A program made the translations under genes and the position numbers. Positions 28,335-37,363 of a DNA stretch of 64,000 bases are shown here, in pieces. This DNA comes from an uncultured Lachnospiraceae bacterium. Lineage in GTDB: Bacteria; Bacillota; Clostridia; Lachnospirales; Lachnospiraceae. Position 1 is the stretch's first letter; every line of letters starts with the position of its first letter. The stretch covers positions 62,001 through 126,000 of the forward strand of contig CAJTUC010000003.1 in NCBI GenBank assembly GCA_910579395.1, read 5' to 3'. The notes beneath the pieces are model-generated. The model saw only the letters and a list, made by a program, of their open reading frames with translations, ran no database searches and was not told the DNA's origin.

Positions 28335-28531
28335 TTGAACGTTACGGTTCAGCCGGCGGCCACGGAGCATATACAGTTCCTGCGTCGGCCCTGGAAGAGC
28401 GTCGGTACTTAGTGAAAAAGACGCTTTGCGGCTTTTGAACTTAGTACCGCTACTGCTCTTCGCGGAGCGGGAGCGTGCCGACAAAGGAACTGTATATGCT
28501 CCGTGGCCGCCGGCTGAACCGTAACGTTCAA
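28335..28531 (+). ncRNA. Family-A long-arm structured element, copy 1
   Basis: Arms 28335-28380 and 28486-28531 are perfectly complementary over 46 bp. The 105-nt core has an inner helix (GTCGGC with GCCGAC), a helix GAAGAGC with GCTCTTC enclosing a further hairpin (GGTACTTAGT with ACTTAGTACC), and a tetraloop hairpin GC-GGGA-GC. Copies at 48940-49133 and 49198-49372 share the core layout with other bases in the helices. Tetraloop orientation indicates the + strand RNA. It occupies almost the whole gap between MBOAT and GT4 genes. It may be an RNA element or a non-autonomous mobile palindrome; I recognise no known class. Confidence 0.75.
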
Positions 28532-28548
28532 GCGAATAGGGTGTATGT

Positions 28549-29649
28549 ATGCGGAAAATTGCGTTTCATTTGAATTGTCTGGAACAGGGCGGAGCGGAGC
28601 GGGTCGTCACCAATCTGGCGAACCAGTTTGCGGAAAACGGCTATCAGGTCCTGATTGCGACGGAATGGTACGGGGAAAATGAATTTCAAACGGATTCACG
28701 GGTTCGGCGCGTGCACGTCGGCCTGCGGGAGGGCGATGAGAAAAAATCACATCTGCTTCAAATTCTGCTTCGTATCAAATATTTGAAAGATTTTATCAAA
28801 GAGGAAAGACCGGATATTCTGATACCTTTTGCGCGAAAGGCATTATATCGCGGACTGATGGCGGCTTATTTCATTAAAATTCCGGTGCTGATCTCCATTC
28901 GGACCGACCCGGCAGGACACTATGAAGAGTTGTCCGATAAAATACAGATTCCCCTGCTTTTTCCTCGGGCGGACGGCTGTGTTTTTCAGACAGAAGGCGC
29001 ACGGGATTTTTTTGCTCCGCGCCTGCAGCAAAATTCCCGTATTATTTTGAATCCGATCAATCCGAAATATATCGGCGTGCCGAAGCCGGAGAAACGGACG
29101 AAGACTGTCGTGCAGTCAGGACGTCTGGTAGACTTTAAGAATCAGCCTATGCTCATCCGGGCATTCGTTGAGGTGCACAGGAAACATCCCGAGTATGATC
29201 TGAAGATCTACGGCGGAGATTCCTTTGACGGCACGAAAGAAATACTGGAAACATTGATTGCACAAAATAAGGCGCAGGACTATATTCATTTGATGGGTGC
29301 CAGCGATACGCTGGAAAAAGACCTTGCGGATGCAGCGCTTTTTGCTTTTACATCCGATTGGGAAGGCCTGCCGAATGCTTTGATGGAAGCGATGGCGCTG
29401 GGCCTGCCGATCGTGGCGACCGACTGCCCATGCGGCGGACCGAGGACCATTATGACGAATGAAGTGGACGGGCTGCTGATTCCGATCAAAGACCAGAAAG
29501 CATTGGAAGAGGGAATCAATCGTCTGATCGAAGAGCCGCAGTTTGCCGAAAGGCTTGGCATGGAAGCGAGGAAAATCGCTGAACGGGCAAACGGAGAAGC
29601 CGTTTTCGAACAGTGGCGGGATTATATTGAGGAGCTGTGCGGCAGATAA
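28549..29649 (+). CDS. GT4 glycosyltransferase
   Basis: A 366-residue GT-B enzyme opening MRKIAFHLNCLEQGGAERV, with KTVVQSGRLVDFKNQPMLIRA in the linker region and the donor site SDWEGLPNALMEAMALGLP followed by CPCGGPRT. It starts 17 nt after the long palindrome at 28335-28531, so its ribosome site region abuts that structure. It closely resembles the GT4 at 36182 in motif spelling. Donor and acceptor are unknown. Confidence 0.86.
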   Translation: MRKIAFHLNCLEQGGAERVVTNLANQFAENGYQVLIATEWYGENEFQTDSRVRRVHVGLREGDEKKSHLLQILLRIKYLKDFIKEERPDILIPFARKALYRGLMAAYFIKIPVLISIRTDPAGHYEELSDKIQIPLLFPRADGCVFQTEGARDFFAPRLQQNSRIILNPINPKYIGVPKPEKRTKTVVQSGRLVDFKNQPMLIRAFVEVHRKHPEYDLKIYGGDSFDGTKEILETLIAQNKAQDYIHLMGASDTLEKDLADAALFAFTSDWEGLPNALMEAMALGLPIVATDCPCGGPRTIMTNEVDGLLIPIKDQKALEEGINRLIEEPQFAERLGMEARKIAERANGEAVFEQWRDYIEELCGR

Positions 29650-29669
29650 TAGTCAGGAGGAAAATCAAA

Positions 29670-31127
29670 ATGAACTGGGAAAAATATGGAAAGGGCGCGG
29701 TCATCGCTGTAAATTGTTTTGCGATTTTCTTTATGGTTTATGTCATCGCGGTAAGCGCCGGATATACGGTGCTGCTCGGAGATGATTTTACCCACGGCGT
29801 CAGGGTCGGTGCATTTCATGTTCCCTTTTTCCAATATTTCGCGGCATCGCTGCAGTATATGAAGGAAATTTATCTGGACTGGCAGGGAACTTATTTTGCG
29901 ATGTTCATTCAGGCACTTTTATCGCCGATCAACAATTTTGGCCTGCCGCAGCTGAAGGCTGTCATGATCTTGAATGTACTGCTCTTTGCAGCTGCGCTGT
30001 TTGGTGTTATCTGGACAGCATTTGATTTCATTTTAAAAGAAAAAAAGATGCCTCAGATTCGTCTGACAGTCTTTTCCATTGTACTGTTTTCCGTTCTGGA
30101 TGCAGAAATCTTTACGGAAATCTTTTTCTGGTATTCCGGCGCGGTAGCGTACAGTATTCCCTTTTCTTTTGCATTGCTTGGAATCATGTTTTTTCTCCTA
30201 CAAAATAACAATTGTTATTCCAGGAGAAAGAAACTGGTATTTTCTATTTGCTCTGCGTTCTTTCTTTTCTGTGCATCGGGTGGTTCGCTTGCGGTAACGG
30301 GGACAGGGTGCTACATTGTGCTGCTGTTAGCATTTGGTTTCTATCTGACTTCTCATAAAATTTCAGTGAGAAATATTGTCGTAACAGTCGTCGGAATCAT
30401 CGGGGCGGTGGTCAATGTCATTGCGCCCGGGAATTTTTCAAGGCATACACAGAATAGCGGCGGAGAGGGATTCATGCTGGTAAAGTCAGTAAAATGGGCG
30501 GTCAAGAATGTCTGGGCGGAGACGGAGCGGTTGACAAAAGAGACGATGTTCGGCGTGATGCTCGTTGCAATGATTCTTATAGGAATCTATCTGTCCGCCA
30601 GATTACAGAAAATCCTGAAAAAATATGGTATCATCAGTATTCTGGCGCTGTTGACGGGTTATGTGACTGCGCTCCCCGTTGCGGTGGGCTATGCGGGACC
30701 GCTTTTCCCGAATCGGTGCTGTTTTATTCTGGATGTGGTACTGGTCGTTTCGTTTTTGAATTTTGCGGTGTTTATTGGCTGTTGTCTGGAACGGTGGGCA
30801 GACTTGCGGGATAACCGGGGAGCCTGTGCCGTTCTGTTCGTCGTGTTGTTTGCCGTTTTTGTGTCTTCCCCGGAGAAAATTTCCGAGTCTTCCATCGTCA
30901 CGGTGGCGGAGCTGATGCACAACGGAACGTATCGGAATTATTACGAAGAATGCGTATCCATCTATGATTATCTGGAAAATTGCGAGGAAGCGAATGTCGT
31001 ATTGCCGATGCCGGAATATATTGAAAACTTTGAATGCTTCTATTTTGATGAGGATGAGACTGCCTGGGTGAATATCGGAATTGCGGAGTATTATGGCAAG
31101 GAATCCATAAAACGCATGAATGAGTAA
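29670..31127 (+). CDS. DUF6056-like polytopic membrane protein, candidate GT-C
   Basis: A 485-residue protein with about eleven hydrophobic segments. After TM1 it has GDDFTHGVRVG and soon YLDWQGTYFAM; the protein at 44397-45998 has the matching DDYNYGMRV and VNWQGTYVS, so the two are paralogues. The Asp-Asp pair followed by a conserved Trp-Gln-Gly-Thr-Tyr suggests an extracytoplasmic catalytic loop like those of GT-C enzymes. ATG 29670 has AGGAGG nine bases upstream, deciding against the earlier in-frame start inside the GT4 gene. Function inferred only. Confidence 0.6.
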   Translation: MNWEKYGKGAVIAVNCFAIFFMVYVIAVSAGYTVLLGDDFTHGVRVGAFHVPFFQYFAASLQYMKEIYLDWQGTYFAMFIQALLSPINNFGLPQLKAVMILNVLLFAAALFGVIWTAFDFILKEKKMPQIRLTVFSIVLFSVLDAEIFTEIFFWYSGAVAYSIPFSFALLGIMFFLLQNNNCYSRRKKLVFSICSAFFLFCASGGSLAVTGTGCYIVLLLAFGFYLTSHKISVRNIVVTVVGIIGAVVNVIAPGNFSRHTQNSGGEGFMLVKSVKWAVKNVWAETERLTKETMFGVMLVAMILIGIYLSARLQKILKKYGIISILALLTGYVTALPVAVGYAGPLFPNRCCFILDVVLVVSFLNFAVFIGCCLERWADLRDNRGACAVLFVVLFAVFVSSPEKISESSIVTVAELMHNGTYRNYYEECVSIYDYLENCEEANVVLPMPEYIENFECFYFDEDETAWVNIGIAEYYGKESIKRMNE

Positions 31128-31181
31128 CGGGCAAGGAGCAGGTATCCTGCGGAACGGAATAGCGATGGGACGGAGCGTAAC

Positions 31182-31210
31182 TTGCCACTTTAGGCAACTG
31201 CGTATATAAT
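31182..31210 (+). promoter_or_regulatory. Candidate internal sigma-A promoter
   Basis: TTGCCA (31182-31187) and TATAAT (31205-31210) are 17 nt apart in the 115-nt gap after the DUF6056-like gene, 33 nt before the next ATG. The -35 box lies in a small hairpin (TTGCC-ACTTTA-GGCAA). It probably gives the 31-48 kb genes their own transcription start. Confidence 0.6.
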
Positions 31211-31242
31211 AGAGAGGATAAGAGCAGGGATGGAGAAGGCGA

Positions 31243-32316
31243 ATGACTCGTAAGCAGCTGATACAAAGTATAGTTTTTATAGGAATTTTTCTTCTGGCGC
31301 TGATTCCGGTTTCCTATATTGTCCGGACGAATGGCGATGTAAAAGACCGATTTTCAGGATTTTACGCGGAAAAAGAGGATACGCTCGATATTGTTATGAT
31401 TGGTTCCAGTCCGGTCTTTCCGTATTATTCGACGCCGAAATTGTGGGGGGAGACGGGGATTGCGGCCTATCCGCTTTCTTCCAATGTACAGAGGCCGGCG
31501 GCGATGAAATATCTGGTAAAGGAGGCTGAGAAAACGCAGTCACCTTCTCTTTATATTTTTGAAATGCGTATGTATACGATGGAAGACGAAGGGCTTTCCG
31601 AAAATATGGCTTATACGCGGGGCGTGACGGATAATCTGAAGTATTCGAAAAACCGTGTGGATACGATTCGGGCGCTTGTGCCGGAAACAGAGGACCGGCT
31701 AAGCTATTATATTGATTTATTCAAATATCATACGAACTGGAAGATGTTCGCATTCTCTTCGGAATGGAAGAATTGGAGATATGAGAAGAAAAGTGAATTA
31801 AAAGGATTTCAGATCAAAGACGAGGTAGGGCCGACGGCCAGACCGGAAGCCGGGGGTGCGGAGGGGGAACTTCCGATTCCGGCAGAACAGGAAACCTGTT
31901 TGCGGGATTTGCTGCAATATTTACAGGAAAATAAATTACAGGCATTATTTATTGTTTCTCCTTATGGCGAGAGCCTGGAGGAGCAGCAGATGTTCAATTA
32001 TATGGCAAGAATCGTGGAAGAAGCGGGTTATCGTTTCCTGAATATGAACAATTATTATGATGAGATCGGGATTGTTTTTGAAGAAGATTTTGCCGATTAT
32101 GCCAGCCATACGAACGCAGTCGGCGCGGAGAAGTGTACGGCGTTTCTGGCGAAGTATCTGCTGGAAAACTACAGTTTTACGGACAAAAGGGGTAACGAAA
32201 CTTATGCTTCGTGGGATGAGGCCTATGCGTTGTGGCTTGTAAAGAGCCGGGAGGCGGGAGCGGTCATTGCGGAGCATATCACCAATGAGGATTATGCGGT
32301 AATAGACGGGGACTGA
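31243..32316 (+). CDS. Membrane-anchored SGNH-like protein
   Basis: A 357-residue protein with an N-terminal anchor (SIVFIGIFLLALIPVSYI) and an extracytoplasmic SGNH-like domain. Block I is MIGSSPVFPYY (Ser55-Ser56), and the C-terminal block DYASHTNAVGAEK supplies the probable catalytic His289. Such proteins hydrolyse or transfer O-acyl groups on surface glycans. The next gene is an acyltransferase-3 protein; these two domains are often fused in one O-acetyltransferase (OafB type), so they may act as a pair. It is the first gene after the internal promoter. Substrate unknown. Confidence 0.6.
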   Translation: MTRKQLIQSIVFIGIFLLALIPVSYIVRTNGDVKDRFSGFYAEKEDTLDIVMIGSSPVFPYYSTPKLWGETGIAAYPLSSNVQRPAAMKYLVKEAEKTQSPSLYIFEMRMYTMEDEGLSENMAYTRGVTDNLKYSKNRVDTIRALVPETEDRLSYYIDLFKYHTNWKMFAFSSEWKNWRYEKKSELKGFQIKDEVGPTARPEAGGAEGELPIPAEQETCLRDLLQYLQENKLQALFIVSPYGESLEEQQMFNYMARIVEEAGYRFLNMNNYYDEIGIVFEEDFADYASHTNAVGAEKCTAFLAKYLLENYSFTDKRGNETYASWDEAYALWLVKSREAGAVIAEHITNEDYAVIDGD

Positions 32317-32378
32317 GACGTCAGCAGCGTCGGCCCGGATATCGCAGGTCGTGAATAATATGGGGAAAGGATGAAAAG

Positions 32379-33449
32379 ATGGCGGCAGCCGGCGGACGAA
32401 AGATAGAATACGAGAAGGTCAGAGTGTGTGCAATGCTTTTTATGGTCATGTTCCATTGCTGCGGTTCTATGGGCGGATTTATCGATACCGCCGGAGAACG
32501 CTGGCTGAACGATGGATTGACGCTCCTTTTCATTACCTGTAACAGTCTGTTTTTTATGTTGAGCGGAAAATTTGCGCTTGCAGTAAGATGCGGGACCGCT
32601 TCGGATTACCAGCGGTATTATGGAAAGAAACTGACAAATATTCTGGTTCCGATTCTTGTGTATATGTTTTTGAGGAGCCTTTGGGAATATGGCGGCAGGT
32701 TCTGGGAAATCTCTTTTTGGAAAACTTATGTCAGAAATGTCTGTTATGATTATGGCGGAACAGAATACTGGTTTTTGTATACGCTGCTGGGGTTGCTTTT
32801 GCTGGCGCCTCTGTTGAATAAGATGGTTGCAAATCTGAACAAAGGTGAGATATGGCTGCTTATTACATTTGGGTTGTTATTTAATTCGATATGTTCTTAT
32901 GCGCCCTATGTGAATCTGCATTTTTCATGGCAGTATATTTTTGGCAGCTGGGTTTTTTATTTTATGCTTGGTTATTTTCTGGAAAAAGTGATCGATACAC
33001 CGAAGAAGGAGAATCTTATTATCGCGGCAGGCGGAGTATGCTTTATCATTTCCATGATACAGAAGCGATTTGGTCTGGTTTCCAATATTCATGATCTGGC
33101 GCCCACGTTTACGATGATCTCCTGTGCAATGTTCTTTTTACTGAAAAGAAATTATTGCAGGAAGAGTGATTTTATTCAGCATATGATCATGAAAGCCGGG
33201 AAATATTCCTTTGCGGTTTACTTGATACATAATCCGATCAGGGATTTACTGTTCGACCATATACTGCCGCACGTTTCGGAAACGGCATATCTGCCGAATC
33301 TGCTTGAACTGGCAGTATGCACGTTGGCCGTAAGTTTTATGCTTGCATTCCTTTGTGAAAATACGCTCGTCAGGGCGGCTAAGTGGGGGGCCGGAAAGAT
33401 TATAGATAGGTTTTGGAGCAAAGAGGAGGATAAAAGTGTTTTCATTTGA
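32379..33449 (+). CDS. Acyltransferase-3-family membrane O-acyltransferase
   Basis: A 356-residue protein with about ten membrane segments. The N-terminal signature of the family is present: KIEYEKVRVCAMLFMVMFHC with the conserved His, then the Arg-containing loop, and LIHNPIRDL near the C-terminus. These proteins use acyl-CoA inside the cell to O-acylate sugars outside. It follows the SGNH-like gene and overlaps the next gene by 14 nt. Probable role: O-acetylation of the polysaccharide. Confidence 0.78.
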   Translation: MAAAGGRKIEYEKVRVCAMLFMVMFHCCGSMGGFIDTAGERWLNDGLTLLFITCNSLFFMLSGKFALAVRCGTASDYQRYYGKKLTNILVPILVYMFLRSLWEYGGRFWEISFWKTYVRNVCYDYGGTEYWFLYTLLGLLLLAPLLNKMVANLNKGEIWLLITFGLLFNSICSYAPYVNLHFSWQYIFGSWVFYFMLGYFLEKVIDTPKKENLIIAAGGVCFIISMIQKRFGLVSNIHDLAPTFTMISCAMFFLLKRNYCRKSDFIQHMIMKAGKYSFAVYLIHNPIRDLLFDHILPHVSETAYLPNLLELAVCTLAVSFMLAFLCENTLVRAAKWGAGKIIDRFWSKEEDKSVFI

Positions 33450-34194
33450 CGATTACAGAGAGATTATCAGGATTATCAAAGCAACGGGCAGACATGCCAA
33501 TTATGCCGATGCGCTGGGAAAGGACAGATTTATTATCATGCGCCACGATGTGGAGTACAGCGTGGAGAGGGCATATGAACTTGCGCGGGTAGAGCAGAGC
33601 ATGGATTTTGTGTCCACTTATTTTTTTCAGTGGACAAATAATTCTTACAATATTCTTTCCAAGAGAAATATGGATATGATCAAGGATATGCACGAGCGGG
33701 GACAGCATATCGGCCTGCATTTTGCATTAAACGGCATGACGGACATGTCGGAGATCCGTAAACGGATTCGGAAGGAAATAGAGATTTTGAGCGAGATGTT
33801 CGGATTTGCCATTCGGGAATTTTCCATTCACAGGCCGTCAAAAGATGTGCTTCGGGAGAATATCAAACTGGACGGCATCATCAATGCCTATCAGGATGAT
33901 TTTTTTACCTTTGCCGAGCAGATTACGGAGGATACGTCCGTTGAAGTAAAATATATGTCGGATGCAAATCATATCTGGCGTTACGGTTATCCGGATGAAA
34001 AGAACATTACAGGACATGATAAAGTGCAGATTTTGACGCATCCTTTTGCCTGGTGTAAGGAAGGCTATAATAACTTCAACAATTATCGCGCGCTGGTACA
34101 GGAGAAATATGAGGAATTAATCGATTCCATCGATCAGGAATGCAAGGATTTCGGGGAATATAAGGATTATTTTATTGAGAAATATCAACGCTAG
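33436..34194 (+). CDS. Polysaccharide-deacetylase-like cytoplasmic protein
   Basis: A 252-residue protein with a NodB-like pattern: RFIIMRHDVEYSVERA gives the Asp pair, HIGLHFALNG supplies a His pair and SIHRPS follows, with THPFAWC near the end. There is no signal peptide. Proteins like this occur widely in capsule clusters and are thought to deacetylate or otherwise process precursor sugars. GTG 33436 is the start, five bases after GGAGGA, inside the end of the acyltransferase gene. Its stop codon begins the partial family-B repeat. Confidence 0.68.
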   Translation: MFSFDDYREIIRIIKATGRHANYADALGKDRFIIMRHDVEYSVERAYELARVEQSMDFVSTYFFQWTNNSYNILSKRNMDMIKDMHERGQHIGLHFALNGMTDMSEIRKRIRKEIEILSEMFGFAIREFSIHRPSKDVLRENIKLDGIINAYQDDFFTFAEQITEDTSVEVKYMSDANHIWRYGYPDEKNITGHDKVQILTHPFAWCKEGYNNFNNYRALVQEKYEELIDSIDQECKDFGEYKDYFIEKYQR

Positions 34195-34233
34195 AAGTTC
34201 TATGGTTCGCAAAGCGGACCTTCTTCACATTGA
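34190..34233 (+). repeat. Partial family-B hairpin element, copy 3
   Basis: The segment GCTAGAAGTTCTATGG leads into GGTTCGC-AAA-GCGGACC and then CTTCTTCAC. It matches the right half of the family-B elements at 8829 and 37358 (GAAGTTCTACG, hairpin, CTTTCTCAC) with changed bases in the hairpin. The left half is absent. It overlaps the stop codon of the preceding gene and lies just before an asnB-like gene, as copy 2 does. Confidence 0.5.
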
Positions 34234-34252
34234 GGAAAGGATTTGGTCATAT

Positions 34253-36154
34253 ATGTGCGGTATCTGTGGATATGTCAGGAAAAAAGGCATCAGACTGGAA
34301 CAACTGAAAAAAATGAATGATACGATGTATCACCGGGGGCCGAATGACAGTGGGGAAGAAATATATGAGGCAGCCGGCGGATATCAGGTAGGATTTGCAC
34401 AGAGACGATTATCGATCCTGGATTTGTCAAAGCTGGGGCATCAGCCCATGCACTCGGCGGATAAGCGGATTTCCGTCGTTTATAACGGAGAGATTTATAA
34501 TTTTCGGGAGTTAAAAGAAGAGTTATCGGAGTATCCTTTTCGCTCCAGCTGCGATACGGAGGTCATCATTGCCGCTTATCTGAAATGGGGAACGGACTGT
34601 GTGAAAAGATTCAATGGAATGTTTGCCATCGCTCTTTATGACAGGGAAAACAGCAGTATCTATCTGTTCCGTGACAGAATCGGAAAGAAACCGCTTTATT
34701 ATTGGAGGCAGGAGGACGGCATCGTATTTGCTTCCGAGTTGAAACCCATTATGGAATATCCTGGATTTCCGAAAGAGATCAGAGCCGAAGTGTTATCCCG
34801 TTATCTGTTCCAACAGTATATCAACGCCCCTGACAGTATTTTTCGGGATGTTTATAAAGTGGAGCCGGGCGGTGTTCTGTGTTTTCATGCGGGAGAAATT
34901 ACGACGTGGAAATATTGGGATATCGGTCAGGTCTACCGGGAATGTGCGAAGCAGCCCGTGGACAGCTACGAGGAGGCTAAAAGCGGCCTGAAGAAGCTGC
35001 TCGAAAAATCCGTGACGATGCGCATGATTTCGGATGTACCGCTGGGCTCTTTTTTAAGCGGCGGATATGATTCTTCTCTGGTGACTGCGATCGCACAGGC
35101 ACATTCCGATACACCGGTCAAGACCTTTTCCATCGGTTTTCATGAAAAGAAATATAACGAGGCCGGATATGCGAAGGCGGTAGCTGAATATCTCGGTACA
35201 AACCATACGGAGCTGTATATCGATGAAAAAGAAATGTTCGAGCTGGTGGACAGCATTCCGTATTATTATGATGAACCTTTTGCAGACAGTTCCCAGATTG
35301 CAACGATGCTCGTTTCCAAGCTGGCAAGTGAACATGTGACGGTTGCTCTGTCGGGCGATGGAGGGGACGAATTTTTCTGCGGTTACAATATTTATGAAAA
35401 TGTCAGACAGGCGCAGAAACTGGACGCTCTCGGCGGTATGGTACACGGTATCTGCGGGCTTCCCGGCTTAAAGCAGGCGAAACTGGAGGAGCGGCTGCCC
35501 TTCCGGGTGCGTGTGATTGCGGGAAACAGGGAGAAAGAGAGTAAGACCCAGTTCGGCGCGGGAAATTATATTGTGAAGGCGAACGCTATGGTGAAAAAAG
35601 TGCCGGACAAAGCATCTCTTCCGGTCCATTATTTGACCGAGAGCAGCTATGGGGTAAAAGATTGGCAGATTCGCAGGATGCTGCTGGATATGGATACTTA
35701 TCTGCCGGGAGATATTCTCTGTAAGGTGGACCGGGCTTCTATGAAATATTCGCTGGAGTCAAGATGTCCTATTTTGGATACGGGTGTTATGGAATTCTCA
35801 TACCGGATTCCCCATCGGTACAAATATGCGTCCGGTGACAAGAAGCATATTTTGAAAGAAATTGCCTATGATTATATTCCAAAAGAATTGTTGGAAAGAC
35901 CGAAAGTCGGTTTCGGCGTTCCGCTGGACCAATGGCTGCGCGGTCCGTTAAAAGAACAATTGTTAGATTACAGCAGTTATGATTTCCTGGAAAAACAGGG
36001 AATTTTCGATGCGGCTTATACTTCTGAACTGATTCACAGCTATGTAAAGACCGGGGATGCAGGGCCGGCGACAGGGGCAAATTATTCAAAACTTTCATGG
36101 TCGTTTTTTGTGTTCCAGCAATGGTACACATGGTTAAATCAGCGCAGAAAATAG
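34253..36154 (+). CDS. asnB: AsnB-type glutamine amidotransferase, copy 1
   Basis: A 633-residue class II amidotransferase. Cys2 (MCGICGYV) is the glutaminase nucleophile, so the start must be ATG 34253 although the frame is open upstream. MYHRGPND and YNGEIYN complete the glutaminase domain; SFLSGGYDSS is the ATP-pyrophosphatase loop and LSGDGGDEFFCGY follows. It makes asparagine, or in polysaccharide loci amidates the carboxylate of a uronic acid or another acid. With UDP-hexuronate enzymes in the locus and a second copy nearby, sugar amidation is the likelier job (inference). Confidence 0.88.
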   Translation: MCGICGYVRKKGIRLEQLKKMNDTMYHRGPNDSGEEIYEAAGGYQVGFAQRRLSILDLSKLGHQPMHSADKRISVVYNGEIYNFRELKEELSEYPFRSSCDTEVIIAAYLKWGTDCVKRFNGMFAIALYDRENSSIYLFRDRIGKKPLYYWRQEDGIVFASELKPIMEYPGFPKEIRAEVLSRYLFQQYINAPDSIFRDVYKVEPGGVLCFHAGEITTWKYWDIGQVYRECAKQPVDSYEEAKSGLKKLLEKSVTMRMISDVPLGSFLSGGYDSSLVTAIAQAHSDTPVKTFSIGFHEKKYNEAGYAKAVAEYLGTNHTELYIDEKEMFELVDSIPYYYDEPFADSSQIATMLVSKLASEHVTVALSGDGGDEFFCGYNIYENVRQAQKLDALGGMVHGICGLPGLKQAKLEERLPFRVRVIAGNREKESKTQFGAGNYIVKANAMVKKVPDKASLPVHYLTESSYGVKDWQIRRMLLDMDTYLPGDILCKVDRASMKYSLESRCPILDTGVMEFSYRIPHRYKYASGDKKHILKEIAYDYIPKELLERPKVGFGVPLDQWLRGPLKEQLLDYSSYDFLEKQGIFDAAYTSELIHSYVKTGDAGPATGANYSKLSWSFFVFQQWYTWLNQRRK

Positions 36155-36181
36155 GTGTGAAATTAAATGGTGATTCAATAA

Positions 36182-37363
36182 ATGAAAAAAAACGGGCAAA
36201 AAAATGAATTAAATAACAACAAAAAAAGAAAAAAAACCAAAAAAAATGAAAAAAATGCAGGAAAACTTGCAAATGCAAGGAAGCTTGCATTTTATATCGG
36301 TTCTTTGGATAAAGGCGGAGCGGAGCGGGTTTTTGTCAATCTGGCAGAATATTTTCAAAGCAGGGGTTATCATATCGTTATGGTAACACAGTATCGGAAA
36401 GCGGAAGAATATGCACTCGCTGATGGGATTAAGAGGGTTATTTCCGATATTACACCGCAGGAGACGACCGGGAGCAGGCTCGTTAATTTCTGGCGGAGAG
36501 TGCGCAAGCTTCATCGAATCTGGAAAGAAGAAATGCCCGATCTGGTATTGTCCTGTGTTGGGAAAAATAATTTTATGACCATTGTGACGACCATGTTTAC
36601 CAGGACAAAGCCTGTCGTTTCCGTAGTTGGCGAGGCAAAAGAAGAATATCCGGGCCGGGTAATGAAGTTTCTTGCCAATCTACTGTTTCCATACGCATCG
36701 GGTGTTATTTTACAAACGGAACGTTCCAGAAGCTTTTTCTCAGAGAAGGTATCGAAAGCGGCTGTTATTCTTCCGAACTCTTTAAATCCTCTGTTCATGC
36801 GGAAGAGATTTCAGGGAGAACGGGACAGGAGAATTGTATCGGTCGGACGTCTGGATGCCAATAAGAATCATGAAATGATGATTCGTGCGTTTGCGGCACT
36901 GGCGGATAGATACCCGGAGTATACATTGACTATTTATGGAGAAGGAGAACTGCGGGAGGCTTTGCAGAAATTAATCGGTTCCGTTGGATTGGAAAACAGA
37001 ATTTTTCTGCCGGGTGTGATTCCCGATGTGGCTGATCAAATAGAAAAGGCGGCGCTGTTTTTGCTGACATCGTATTCGGAAGGTATTTCCAATGCGTTGA
37101 TCGAAGCAATGGCGCTGGGGCTTCCGGTAATCGCCACAGATGTGCCGAGCGGCGGAACGCAGGAGCTGATCCGGCATGGGGTGAATGGATTGATCATCCC
37201 GGCAGGTGATGAGAAGGCGCTGGAAAATGCGCTGGATAAGTTGTTATCGGATAAGGAACTGGCGGATAGACTTGGTATGGAGGCTCATAAAATACAGGAA
37301 CGTCTCGCGCCGGAGCGGGTGAATAGACTGTGGCAGGAATATTTTGAACGGATTATAGTGTGA
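36182..37363 (+). CDS. GT4 glycosyltransferase with poly-Lys/Asn N-terminal extension
   Basis: A 393-residue GT-B enzyme. The fold proper begins about residue 34 (KLAFYIGSLDKGGAERV); donor motif SYSEGISNALIEAMALGLP. The first ~30 residues are nearly all Lys, Asn, Glu and Gly, encoded by six A-tracts of 7-8 bases. No other in-frame ATG exists before the fold, so expression depends on reading these tracts in frame; slippage could switch the gene off. There is no clear ribosome site before ATG 36182. Its stop overlaps the arm of family-B copy 2. Confidence 0.8.
   Translation: MKKNGQKNELNNNKKRKKTKKNEKNAGKLANARKLAFYIGSLDKGGAERVFVNLAEYFQSRGYHIVMVTQYRKAEEYALADGIKRVISDITPQETTGSRLVNFWRRVRKLHRIWKEEMPDLVLSCVGKNNFMTIVTTMFTRTKPVVSVVGEAKEEYPGRVMKFLANLLFPYASGVILQTERSRSFFSEKVSKAAVILPNSLNPLFMRKRFQGERDRRIVSVGRLDANKNHEMMIRAFAALADRYPEYTLTIYGEGELREALQKLIGSVGLENRIFLPGVIPDVADQIEKAALFLLTSYSEGISNALIEAMALGLPVIATDVPSGGTQELIRHGVNGLIIPAGDEKALENALDKLLSDKELADRLGMEAHKIQERLAPERVNRLWQEYFERIIV

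Noticed and set aside
28335..28531. Long inverted repeats as insertion-sequence ends
   Set aside because: No transposase lies between the arms, arms are not shared between copies and no clear target duplication is visible; a non-autonomous element cannot be excluded.
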